64,000 nt of DNA, taken from NCBI RefSeq assembly GCF_041432775.1, contig NZ_JAPWAG010000004.1, forward strand, positions 1 to 64,000, given 5' to 3'. A program made the position numbers and the translations under genes. The number at the start of each line of letters is the position of its first letter. Position 1 is the stretch's first letter. Shown here in pieces: positions 52,307 to 61,300 of the stretch. This DNA comes from Pauljensenia sp902373545. GTDB lineage: Bacteria > Actinomycetota > Actinomycetes > Actinomycetales > Actinomycetaceae. The notes below the pieces were generated by a model. It had not been told where the DNA came from, made no database searches, and was given only the letters and a program-made list of their open reading frames with translations.

Positions 52307-53302
52307 CTAGTGTACGGACTCAGGATCGAAATGGTCCCACGCCCCGCGCAGAACCTCCTCACCGAGCATCGCTGCGGGCGTCTCCCCGTCCCGGCATGCG
52401 CGCGTGCGCCCGACGACGCGGAACCCCTCGGGCAGGACCGCATTGGGCGGGAACGCCGCGAGCATCCCATGTTCTTCACCGCCCTGGAGCACCCACCACA
52501 CGGGGTCGGCCTGGCAGACCTGAGCGGGAGCCTGGAGCAGCCGCGCCTCCGCCTCGAGGGCGGGCCGGTCGAACTCGATGACGAGGCCCGAGGCCTGTGC
52601 CATGCGCCGTGCATCAGCTGCGGGTCCGTCGGACAGGTCCATCATGGCCGTGGCACCGGCGGCCGCTGCTGCAACGCCCGACCCCAGGGGCGGGTGGGGC
52701 GCACGGTACGTGTCGATAAAGGGCGCGAGGTCGCCCAACTCCTCGGAGCCTCGCGCGCTGGGATCCACGTAACCACCCTCGAGCAAGTCCAGACCTGCGT
52801 AGGAGAATCCGAGTGTGCCGCTCACCGCGATGACGTCGCCGGGCTGGGCACCGTCGCGACGCACGATCGGACCCGGGCAATACCCGAAGGCAGTGATCGA
52901 GATGACCAGCTTCTCCCCCGCGCTCAGATCCCCGCCCACGACGCCGGCGCCGACCTCCCGGGCGCGCTCACCCAGGCCTCGTACGACATCAAGGAACACC
53001 TCGGCGTCCATGTCGCGCGGGGCAACCACCGAGGCGACGAGGCCCGACGGGCGCCCACCCATCGCATCGATATCGGCGAGGTTCTGTGCAGCCACGCGCG
53101 CGCCCACCTCGTACCCGGTCGACCACGACAGGTGAAAGTGCTGATCCTCGACCATGACGTCCGTCGTCACGATGAAAGACCCTTCGGGGGCACCGATCTG
53201 CGCGCAGTCATCCCCGATGCCGATGATAGTGCGCTCCCCGCGCGGGAAAGACTCACGGAACTGAGACACCAACTGGGCCTCGGACAGGTCAGAAAGCTTC
53301 AT
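52307..53302 (-). CDS. thiL: Thiamine-monophosphate kinase
   Basis: 331 residues from the ATG at 53302. The PurM-like kinase fold shows GIGDDCAQIGAPEGS, VTTDVMVEDQHFHLSW, QNLADIDAMGGRPSG, GGDLSAGEKLVISITA and MDLSDGPAADARRMA. It phosphorylates thiamine monophosphate to the diphosphate. Length is standard. No other thiamine gene is nearby. Confidence 0.94.
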   Translation of the reverse strand: MKLSDLSEAQLVSQFRESFPRGERTIIGIGDDCAQIGAPEGSFIVTTDVMVEDQHFHLSWSTGYEVGARVAAQNLADIDAMGGRPSGLVASVVAPRDMDAEVFLDVVRGLGERAREVGAGVVGGDLSAGEKLVISITAFGYCPGPIVRRDGAQPGDVIAVSGTLGFSYAGLDLLEGGYVDPSARGSEELGDLAPFIDTYRAPHPPLGSGVAAAAAGATAMMDLSDGPAADARRMAQASGLVIEFDRPALEAEARLLQAPAQVCQADPVWWVLQGGEEHGMLAAFPPNAVLPEGFRVVGRTRACRDGETPAAMLGEEVLRGAWDHFDPESVH

Positions 53303-53350
53303 GCGCCCCAGCCTAGTCGCGCGCGCCACGATGCGCCGCGATAGACGGGC

Positions 53351-54199
53351 TCAGCTATTCATTCCCCGCACGGTCTGCGAGGCGAAAAGACACGTGGCCG
53401 CCGCACTGGCGACATTCAGGGATTCCGCGTCGCCGGTCATCGGAATCGACACGAGGGAGTCGCAGGCACGCATGTCGGCGCCGGACAGGCCCTTCGCCTC
53501 GTTACCAAACACCCACGCGTGCGACTGAGACAGACGCGAACGACCCGTCACCCCCTGGACGAGCATCGCGGCCATGTCCACCGACCCCGCTCCCCCGCTG
53601 GTTCCGAGCAGGGCCGCGCTGCGGCCGTGAACGAGTGCGCGGGCATCCTCGAAGGAGGATGCAACGCACACTGGAATGTGGAAAACAGACCCGGCGCTCG
53701 CGCGCACAACCTTCGGGCTCGTGACCTCCACGGTGCCCGCGACCGCAATAACGCCGGAAGCTCCAAAGGCATCAGCCGTCCGAATGATCGTGCCAACGTT
53801 GCCCGGATCGCGCCCCTGAGCGAGAACGACGAGAGTCTCCCCCTCCGACGGGGGCGGCAACTCGCGAGACACGGCTCCCAGCGACGCCACCGCGCAGATG
53901 CCCTGCGAATCGCGCGAGAGGGCGGCGGAGACCTCGTCGGTCACGGGATGGACCCACCGGGTCGCACGCACCGCGGCATCCACGACGTCCGGGTGCGTGT
54001 CCCATGCATCCTGCCGCACGTACACGTCGCGCACCGCGCCGGGGCAAAAACGCACAAGTTCGCGCACGGCCTGAGGCCCCTCCACGAGCATCAGGCCAGA
54101 GCGCGAACGCGCCGAGCGCCCGACCAGACCCGACACCCTGCGCACGCGATCAGCGCGGGGATTATCGAGAATGGGCAGGCGCTCGGAAAAGGAGCTCAC
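53351..54199 (-). CDS. TrmH/SpoU-family RNA 2'-O-methyltransferase (TsnR-like)
   Basis: 282 residues from the GTG at 54199, three bases after rplT. It has an N-terminal substrate-binding domain, then SPOUT motifs: GRDPGNVGTIIRTADAFGAS, WVFGNEAKGLS and IPMTGDAESLNVASAAATCL. The knotted domain binds SAM and methylates ribose in rRNA or tRNA. Position after infC-rpmI-rplT is the same as the mycobacterial tsnR gene. The exact target cannot be read. Confidence 0.92.
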   Translation of the reverse strand: MSSFSERLPILDNPRADRVRRVSGLVGRSARSRSGLMLVEGPQAVRELVRFCPGAVRDVYVRQDAWDTHPDVVDAAVRATRWVHPVTDEVSAALSRDSQGICAVASLGAVSRELPPPSEGETLVVLAQGRDPGNVGTIIRTADAFGASGVIAVAGTVEVTSPKVVRASAGSVFHIPVCVASSFEDARALVHGRSAALLGTSGGAGSVDMAAMLVQGVTGRSRLSQSHAWVFGNEAKGLSGADMRACDSLVSIPMTGDAESLNVASAAATCLFASQTVRGMNS

Positions 54200-54202
54200 C
54201 AA

Positions 54203-54583
54203 TCAGGCCTTGGGGGCGTTGATGTCGGCGGGCAGCGCGTCCTTGGCAACCTTCACCAGGGCGTTGAACGCGTTGATGTCGTTCACGGCCAGCTCGGCCA
54301 GCATGCGACGGTCGACCTCGACGCCGGCCAGGTTCAGGCCCTGGATGAGGCGGTTGTAGGTCAGGCCCTGGGCGCGGGACGCAGCGTTGATGCGCTGGAT
54401 CCACAGACGACGGAAGTCGCCCTTCTTGGCCTTGCGGTCGCGGTAGGAGTAGACGAAGGAGTGAGTAACCTGCTCCTTGGCCTTACGGTACATGCGCGAG
54501 CGCTGGCCACGGTAGCCGGAGGCCTGCTCGAGTACGGTACGACGCTTCTTCTTGGCGTTGACAGAACGCTTAACACGTGCCAT
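54203..54583 (-). CDS. rplT: 50S ribosomal protein L20
   Basis: 126 residues. MARVKRSVNAKKKRRTVLEQ and GYRGQRSRMYRKAKEQVTHS are the family's basic N terminus; WIQRINAASRAQGLTYNRLI follows. Third gene of infC-rpmI-rplT; L20 is the usual autoregulator of this operon. Confidence 0.98.
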   Translation of the reverse strand: MARVKRSVNAKKKRRTVLEQASGYRGQRSRMYRKAKEQVTHSFVYSYRDRKAKKGDFRRLWIQRINAASRAQGLTYNRLIQGLNLAGVEVDRRMLAELAVNDINAFNALVKVAKDALPADINAPKA

Positions 54584-54610
54584 TTTCTACTGTTCTCCTC
54601 TAACTCGAGC

Positions 54611-54805
54611 TCACTTGCCCAGCAGACGCTTGACGCGCTTGACGTCGGCGGTCTCCAGGACCTGGTCGGTGGCCAGGCGGCGGGTCTTGCGGCTGGACTT
54701 GTGCTCCAGCAGGTGGCGGGCGCCGGCCTGCTCGCGCATGATCTTGCCCGAGCCGGTCGTGCGGAAGCGCTTCTTAGCACCGGAATGAGTCTTGTTCTTC
54801 GGCAT
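54611..54805 (-). CDS. rpmI: 50S ribosomal protein L35
   Basis: 64 residues, MPKNKTHSGAKKRFRTTGSG at the start and a basic HLLEHKSSRKTRRL segment, typical of L35. Between infC and rplT. Confidence 0.98.
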   Translation of the reverse strand: MPKNKTHSGAKKRFRTTGSGKIMREQAGARHLLEHKSSRKTRRLATDQVLETADVKRVKRLLGK

Positions 54806-54841
54806 TTCTATTCCTTCGTTGTGAGGCGATGAGTATCGCCG

Positions 54842-55480
54842 TCAGTCCTGTTCGTCAGCCTTATCGGCTGCCACTCGGGCCTGGTCCTTGCTGGCGCGCT
54901 CGGCGCGCTTGCCTCGGCGTTCGGCGCGCTCGGCCTCGCGGCGCTTACGCTGCTCGGTCAGGGCGTCGGCCTTGCGCTTGGTGGGGGCCAGCACCATCGT
55001 CATGTTGCGCCCGTCCTGACGGGGCATCGACTCGACGGTGGCGAGGTCACCGATCTCCTCGGCGAGGCGCTGCAGGAGGCGAACGCCGGCCTCGGGGCGA
55101 GACTGCTCTCGACCGCGGAACATGATCATGACCTTGACCTTGTCGCCGGCGGACAGGAAGCGCTCCACGTGGCCCTTCTTGACGCCGAAGTCGTGATCGT
55201 CGATCTTGAGTCGGAAGCGGATTTCCTTCAGCTGCGTGTTCGCCTGGTTGCGGCGAGCATCGCGTGCCTTCTGGGCGGCTTCGTACTTGTACTTGCCGTA
55301 ATCCATGAGCTTTGCGACGGGCGGCTTGGCGTTCGGCGCAACCTCAACCAGGTCGAGCCCGGCCTCTTCGGCCAGACGCAGCGCGTTCTCGACTCGGACG
55401 ACGCCGACCTGTTCACCTCCGGGTCCCACGAGGCGAACCTCGGGGACTCGAATACGCTCATTGATGCGAGTCTCGCTGAT
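54842..55480 (-). CDS. infC: Translation initiation factor IF-3, starting with ATC
   Basis: 212 residues if translation begins at the ATC at 55480, with AAGGAG six bases upstream. The family's N terminus ISETRINERIRVPEVRLVG is only complete from there; there is no ATG or GTG in frame before it. Starting at the GTG inside VRLVGPGG would remove a conserved stretch. IF-3 genes in many bacteria begin with AUU or AUC so that IF-3 represses its own synthesis. The N domain, the linker (YGKYKYEAAQKARDARR) and the C domain (DDHDFGVKKGHVERFL, IMFRGREQSRPEAG) are intact, and a basic tail ends the protein. Confidence 0.92.
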   Translation of the reverse strand: MSETRINERIRVPEVRLVGPGGEQVGVVRVENALRLAEEAGLDLVEVAPNAKPPVAKLMDYGKYKYEAAQKARDARRNQANTQLKEIRFRLKIDDHDFGVKKGHVERFLSAGDKVKVMIMFRGREQSRPEAGVRLLQRLAEEIGDLATVESMPRQDGRNMTMVLAPTKRKADALTEQRKRREAERAERRGKRAERASKDQARVAADKADEQD

Positions 55481-55510
55481 GAGCGGCTCCTTCCACAGAA
55501 TCCTTATGCG

Positions 55511-55581
55511 CGAAACGAAAAGCCTCCGTTACGCGACGCGCACGGAGGCTTCCACTGGGTCAGCACACGACCGTGCTGACC
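55511..55581 (-). promoter_or_regulatory. infC leader with terminator-like attenuator
   Basis: Read on the minus strand, a hairpin GGTCAGCAC/GTGCTGACC (55581-55558) is followed by AAGCCTCCGT/ACGGAGGCTT (55551-55520) and TTTTCGTTT. The second is a good intrinsic terminator only 40 bases before the infC start, too close for a promoter to lie between. It is therefore more likely an attenuator in the infC leader than the end of the upstream gene. Confidence 0.55.
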
Positions 55582-55815
55582 GCTAGAACCCGATCCCCTG
55601 CGCAACGCCTCGTGGGCGGCATCCTCTCAGTTGAGAGGCGGGTATCCAGGTGGGATTTCTCCGCTTGCGTTCCGGGCATACGCCCAGACGGTCGGGTCTA
55701 CTCTACCAGAGACGCCCAGTCAGTGCCAGGTCAGGGAGCATTGCGCGCCTCACGCTCGGGTTCGACGAGGCCTGGGCTGGCCCAGTCGGTCGGGCGCGGC
55801 GCTGCTATCTCCCAC

Positions 55816-56583
55816 TCAGGCAAGTATCGGCACGATCTCCACACGGTCCGCTGACGCGATGAGGCGGGGGCTGGCTCCCAGGGCGTTCAGGGCGCCCGAC
55901 AGCGTCTGTCTCATCGCCGAGGCATCGGCCCCCTGGGCAAAAGACGCGCGGTCCACGGACACGAGAACGCGCGTGAGGCCGTCGCCCGCGTAGGCAATCT
56001 CAACATCGACGATGGCATCGCAGGCCGAGGAAGACTCGGACAGCAGGAGCACGCGCAGGGCTTCATCGCGCCAGGCAGGCAGCCACTCGTCTCCTTGCGC
56101 GAGCGCAGCGACGGCGGGACGCGGCAGCAGCACCGCGTCGGTCCCGGGGTTGACGACGATGCGCCCGCCGGTCTCGACCAGGGCGGTCAGGCCGATCGTG
56201 CGGAAATCCAGAGCCATCGGACGGTCGCCCGGGCGGTGGGCGGACAGGGCCTGCGCCGACGAATAGATCGCGAGCGCCTCCCCCGCGGGGGTCTGAGCCC
56301 GCACGAAGTCGATGGGGTTATGGCCGTTCTCACCGGCGTGCACACCCGTCACGCGGGGGTCCGGCTCCACGTCAATGGGGACGATGACGCGCTCGAAGAC
56401 GAGGGCGTCAACAAGGGCTTCCAGGCGGGCCGCTCCCGCATCGGTGCCCTCCCCCATCGCTAAGGCGGCGCTTGTGCGCGGCAGGCCCTGGCCCACGTCC
56501 GCGCGGTCGTGACTCATCATCGACAGGCGCTGGGCCAGGCGATTCTTCTGCTCCTCGGACAGGTTGGGCATTGCGCCAGCCAT
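55816..56583 (-). CDS. SseB-like protein
   Basis: 255 residues from the ATG at 56583 (TGATG overlap with the priA stop). It shows an SseB-type pattern: ALVDALVFERVIVPIDVEP early, ALAIYSSAQALSAHRPGDRP in the middle, VVNPGTDAVLLPRPAVAAL, and a C-terminal VLVSVDRASFAQG segment. SseB family members in actinobacteria follow hisA/priA and infC lies downstream, as here. Function is not established. Confidence 0.75.
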   Translation of the reverse strand: MAGAMPNLSEEQKNRLAQRLSMMSHDRADVGQGLPRTSAALAMGEGTDAGAARLEALVDALVFERVIVPIDVEPDPRVTGVHAGENGHNPIDFVRAQTPAGEALAIYSSAQALSAHRPGDRPMALDFRTIGLTALVETGGRIVVNPGTDAVLLPRPAVAALAQGDEWLPAWRDEALRVLLLSESSSACDAIVDVEIAYAGDGLTRVLVSVDRASFAQGADASAMRQTLSGALNALGASPRLIASADRVEIVPILA

Positions 56584-57305
56584 CAGCACTCCTCGTATCC
56601 GGCGACAACGAGCGCGTCTTCCAGGGAGAACGCGCCCTGGTACAAGGCCTTGCCGACGATCGCACCGTCGATGCCGAGGGCGCGCAGGGCCTCAATGTCC
56701 GACAGCGAGTTGACGCCCCCCGAGGCAATAATGCGCGCATCAGTCGCGTCAGCAACCCGCGCCAGCAGATCACGGTTCGATCCGGTCATCTGCCCGTCGC
56801 GCACCACGTCAGTGACGACCACGCGCGCAACCCCGACCTCGTTCAGGATGCGCAGAGCCTCCCACACGTTGCCGCCCTCGCGCGCCGCCCCGCGGGCCGA
56901 CAGGCGATCCCCGCGCACATCCAGGCACACGGCGACGCGCTCGCCGAACGCATCGATGGCCTCACAGACCTCGTCGATACGCTCGAGGGCCTGAGTCGCC
57001 ACGTTGACGCGCTCCGGTCCCATCGCCAGGCCAGCCTCGATGGCCGCGCGGCTCGTGATACCGCCCGACAGCTCGACGCGCACGGGAACCTCGCTGATCA
57101 CCCGAGCCAGCAGCGCCGAGTTGTCGCCCCGGCCAAAGGCCAGGTCCAAGTCCACCAGGTGCACCCAGCGAGCCCCGGCCTCGTCGAAGGAACGGGCCAC
57201 ATCGATCGGCGACCCCCACGAGCCCGCGTCAACCGACCCCGACGACAGGCGCACGGCCTGCCCGTCCGTCACGTCGATGGCGGGAAGAAGCTCCAGCAAG
57301 CTCAT
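56583..57305 (-). CDS. priA: PriA/HisA phosphoribosyl isomerase
   Basis: 240 residues from the ATG at 57305 (ATGA overlap with the upstream gene). It is a beta/alpha barrel with the catalytic Asp11 in PAIDVTDGQAVRL, phosphate site VELSGGITSRAAIEAG, and VVTDVVRDGQMTGSN with the second catalytic Asp. PriA of actinobacteria serves both histidine and tryptophan synthesis. The loop that in PriA reads RGWxxDGG here reads RGAAREGG, so the Trp that stacks on the tryptophan-pathway substrate is missing. No other his or trp gene is in the window. It may be specialised to one reaction. Confidence 0.9.
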   Translation of the reverse strand: MSLLELLPAIDVTDGQAVRLSSGSVDAGSWGSPIDVARSFDEAGARWVHLVDLDLAFGRGDNSALLARVISEVPVRVELSGGITSRAAIEAGLAMGPERVNVATQALERIDEVCEAIDAFGERVAVCLDVRGDRLSARGAAREGGNVWEALRILNEVGVARVVVTDVVRDGQMTGSNRDLLARVADATDARIIASGGVNSLSDIEALRALGIDGAIVGKALYQGAFSLEDALVVAGYEEC

Positions 57306-57949
57306 GACTGCTTGCGGCGGAACCAGCCGAGCGGGCCGCCACCCTGGCGCGAGCCGTCGGCGCTCACCGAATCCGAATAGTCGCAAGGAGTCGTGCGGCC
57401 CAGCAGCAGATCCTCCGTCGCCGGCGGCATCGCACCCAGGAGCAGGCCCGCAGGGATCGTCTCCTCCGGCTCGCCACCCACGTAACGCTGCGCGGAAATC
57501 CGACCCGAGACGCCCGGCTCCACGCCGTCGCCCTCCACCAGCCAGCTCATCAGGGCCACCGCCCCGTACTTCGACAGGCGCGACACGGCGCGCGCCACGC
57601 GATCGACCGTGTCGGGCATCGGGCGCTGACCGGTCAGGAGCGCGTCGAGCTCCTCCTCGTCCGTCGGCGTCGTCTCAACGCGCAGCCACACGGCCGTCCA
57701 CGGCTTGAGACGCACGATGGACTCTCGGACACCCGACAGCACCAACAGCGAGTGCAAAGCCTCCGGGTACGCGATCGGGGCAAGCACCAAAGCGACCGAC
57801 AGGCGGCCCCCCTCCAGGTGCAGCGACTCGTCAACGGGAGTATCGTCCGGGTCGAGTGTCGGCTGGGACGAGGACGACGTCCCCGTCTCCCCCAGCGATG
57901 CGACCAGCGACTGGAACTCCGCATCGATATCGTCGTTGTGAGCGCTCAC
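57302..57949 (-). CDS. Hypothetical protein
   Basis: 215 residues, GTG start with AAGGAGGAG upstream. Polar, Ser/Thr/Asp-rich first 45 residues, then an alpha/beta-like middle (GRLSVALVLAPIAYPEALHS, WTAVWLRVETTPTDEEELDA, YGAVALMSWLVEGDG) and a basic C terminus GWFRRKQS. No signal peptide or membrane span. I do not recognise it. Translationally coupled to priA. Confidence 0.75.
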   Translation of the reverse strand: MSAHNDDIDAEFQSLVASLGETGTSSSSQPTLDPDDTPVDESLHLEGGRLSVALVLAPIAYPEALHSLLVLSGVRESIVRLKPWTAVWLRVETTPTDEEELDALLTGQRPMPDTVDRVARAVSRLSKYGAVALMSWLVEGDGVEPGVSGRISAQRYVGGEPEETIPAGLLLGAMPPATEDLLLGRTTPCDYSDSVSADGSRQGGGPLGWFRRKQS

Positions 57950-58042
57950 CGCTCCTCCTTATTGTCTGTCTCTCCCACCAAGGATACTGTGCATACACGC
58001 CCTCGCGCGTCATGCACTCTCCACCAGCGAAAGGACCCCATC

Positions 58043-58273
58043 ATGACAGTGCCCACGATCCCCGTGCGCGGAGCTATCAAGCTCGGGCAATTCGTCAAGC
58101 TCGCCTCCCTGGCGGAAGACGGCGCGCAGGCCCGCGAACTCATCCAGGCCGGGGACGTGACCGTCAACGGCGAGGTGGAGACGCGCCGCGGACACCACCT
58201 GAGCGCGGGCGACCTCGTCGAGGTCGACGCCCCCTGGGGACGCGCCGCCGCGATCGTCGGCCCCGCCTCCTAA
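58043..58273 (+). CDS. Small S4-domain RNA-binding protein (YbcJ-like)
   Basis: 76 residues from the ATG at 58043 with AAAGGA upstream. Almost the whole protein is an S4 domain: IKLGQFVKLASLAEDGAQAR, LIQAGDVTVNGEVETRRGHH, and AGDLVEVDAPW. Single-domain S4 proteins bind structured RNA. It stands alone between convergent dnaE and the divergent hypothetical gene. Confidence 0.9.
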   Translation: MTVPTIPVRGAIKLGQFVKLASLAEDGAQARELIQAGDVTVNGEVETRRGHHLSAGDLVEVDAPWGRAAAIVGPAS

Positions 58274-58285
58274 GCACGCCCAACG

Positions 58286-58321
58286 ACGCGAGCCGGGTCC
58301 CACCGGGGCCCGGCTCGTCGT
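58286..58321. terminator. Bidirectional terminator between S4 gene and dnaE
   Basis: ACGCGAGCCGGGTCCC pairs with GGGGCCCGGCTCGTCGT, about 14 bp around a CACC loop, between two convergent stops. Confidence 0.8.
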
Positions 58322-58322
58322 C

Positions 58323-61300
58323 TCAGGATGAGGTCACGACCCCGCCCGCGCCGACGACAGCCTTAATGTGGCTGAAGAAGGCGCTCGTTTGCTCGACGCG
58401 CAGCTTCGGATCCAGCTCGACGACCGTCGTGCGTCCCGGCTCCGTCAGGTGCAGGCGCACCGGGGACCCACCCGGGTAGGACTCGAGGACCGCGCGCAGG
58501 TCAGTCAGGAGCTCGGGCGTGCACCTGGCAGCCGGCAGGCGCAGGTCGAGGGGCAGGTCCGCACCGCCCGACAGATCCAGGAGGGTCATCGACTGACCGT
58601 AGATGGTCATGCCCTCCTCGCGCACGTTCACCTTTCCTTCGATCTGGACGATGATGTCCTGCGCGAGGTAGGTCTGAATCGACTCATACGAGCGCGGGAA
58701 GAAGAGCACGTCCACCGAGCCCGACAGGTCCTCGATCGTCGCAATAGCCCACGCATTACCCTGCTTCGTCACCTTCGTCGTCACGCCCGAGACCAAGCCC
58801 GCGATCTTGACGATGCGATCCGCCATCGCGCCCTCCGAGCCCACGACCTGCGCGATCTCGTAGTCCTGGTGGCGGGCCAGCGCCGCCTCCACGCCGCGCA
58901 GCGGGTGGTCGGAGACGTACAGGCCCAGCATCTCTCGCTCCGCCGCCAGCTTCGTCTTGCGATCAAACTCAGGCAGGTCCGGAATGTCGATCGTCAGGCC
59001 CGAGCCGGAGTCGTCGTCCTCGCCCAAGGCACCGAACAGGTCGAACTGTCCGATGGCCTCGTTGCGCTTGACGTCGATGATCGCGTCCACGGCCTCGTCG
59101 CAGCGCGCGAGAAGGGCGCGGCGCGTGTGCCCCATCGAGTCGAACGCGCCGGCTCGGATCAGGGACTGGATCGTGCGCTTGTTGCACACCACCTGCGGGA
59201 CCTTGTCCAAGAAGTCCTGGAACGAGGCGAACCGCCCCTTGTCGGCACGGGTTTCCACGATGGCATCGACAACCGGGCCGCCCACGTTCTGGATGGCGTT
59301 CAGACCAAAGCGGATCGCCTCGCCGTCAGGCGCAAAGTTGCCCATCGACGCATTCACGTCCGGGGGCAACACCGTGATGTCCATGTGGCGGCACTCCGCC
59401 AGGTACAGGGCGCGGCGGTCCTTGTTGTCCTTCGTCGAGGTCAGCAGGGCAGCCATGTACTCCGTCGGGTAATTCGCCTTGAGGAAGGCCGTCCAGTAGG
59501 AGACGAGGCCGTAGGCCGCCGAGTGCGCCTTGTTGAAGGCGTACGCGGAGAAGGGAACGACGACGTCCCACAGGGCCTTGATTGACTCCTCGGAATAGCC
59601 GTTGTCCACCATGCCCTGGCGGAAGCCCTTGAACTGCTGGTCCAAGACCTCCTTCTTCTTCTTACCCATGGCCTTACGCAGAATATCTGCCTGACCCAGC
59701 GAGTAGCCCGCCAGCTTCTGGGCGATCTGCATGACCTGCTCCTGATACACGATCAGGCCGAAGGTCGTGCCCAGGATGTCCGCAAGCGGCTCGGCGAGCT
59801 CCGGGTGGATGGGCGTGATCTCCTGACGCCCGTTCTTACGCAGCGCATAGTTCGTGTGCGAGTTCGCGCCCATCGGACCCGGACGGTACAGGGCGCCCAC
59901 GGCCGAGATGTCTTCGAAGTTGTCGGGCTTCATGAGCTTGAGGAGGTCGCGCATGCCGCCGCCATCGAGCTGGAACACGCCGAGGGTCTCGCCGCGTCCC
60001 AACAGCTCGTAGGTCTTCTTATCGTCGAAGGTCAGGTGATCGAGGTCCGGGTCCGGCTTACCGTTGAGCGCGATGTTCTCAAGCGCGTCGGACACGACCG
60101 TGAGGTTACGCAGGCCCAGGAAGTCCATCTTGAGCAGGCCCAACGTCTCACACGTCGGGTAATCGAACTGCGTGATGATCGCACCGTCCTGCGGGCGCTT
60201 CATGACCGGGATGATGTCGGTGAGCGTGTGGGAGCTCATGATGACCGCGCAGGCGTGCACGCCCCACTGTCGCGTCAGGCCCTCCAGGCCGAGCGCATAC
60301 TGGACGACCTCGTGCGTGTCGGGGTTCTCCTCGTAGAACTTACGGAACTCCGTGGCCTCGGCGTAGCGTTTGTCCTTCTCGTCGAAGATGCCGTGGACCG
60401 TGATGTCCTTGCCCATGATCGCCGGGGGCAGCGCCTTGGTGAGCTGCTCACCGACCTTGAAGTCCTTGCCGAGGATACGAGCGGAGTCCTTCAGGGCCTG
60501 CTTGGTCTTAATCGTGCCGTAGGTGACGACCTGGCTGATGCGGTCCTCGCCGTACTTGCGCTTGACGTAGGCAATGACCTCGTCGCGCCTGCGTTCGTCG
60601 AAGTCGACGTCGAAGTCGGGCATCGAGATTCGTTCGGGGTTGAGGAATCGCTCGAAAATCAGGCCGTGCTCGAGGGGGTTGAGCTCGGTGATCTTCAGGG
60701 CGTAGGCCACCATCGAGCCCGCGCCCGAGCCACGGCCCGGTCCCACGCGGATGCCCTGGGACTTCGCCCAGTTGATGTAGTCGGCGACCGTGAGGAAGTA
60801 GCCGGGGAAGCCCATCTTGATGATGACGTCTTCCTCGTACTGGGCCTGCTTGCGCACGTCGTCGGGGATGCCGTTCGGGAAGCGGTCGCGCAGGCCTCGC
60901 TCGACCTCCTTGATGAACCACGAGGTCTTGTCTTCGCCCTCGGGCACCGGGAAGTCGGGCATGTAGTTGGCGCCCTCCTTCGTGGTCGTGAAGTGCACGT
61001 CGCAGCGCTCGGCGATCTCGAGGGTCGAGTCGCAGGCGCCGGGCAGCTCGCTCCACAGCGCACGCATCTCGTCCGAGGAACGGATGTAGTAGCCGTCGCC
61101 GTCAAACTTGAAGCGATCAGGGTCATTGATGCGCGAGCCCGAGTTGATGCACAGGAGCGCGTCCTGGATCTTGCGGTCCTCGCGCTTGACGTAGTGCGCG
61201 TCGTTGGTGGCAACGAGGGGCGCGTTCATGAGCTTGGCAATCTCGAGGACCTGCTGGTGGGTGCGCCGCTCGATGTCGATGCCGTGGTCCATGACCTCGA

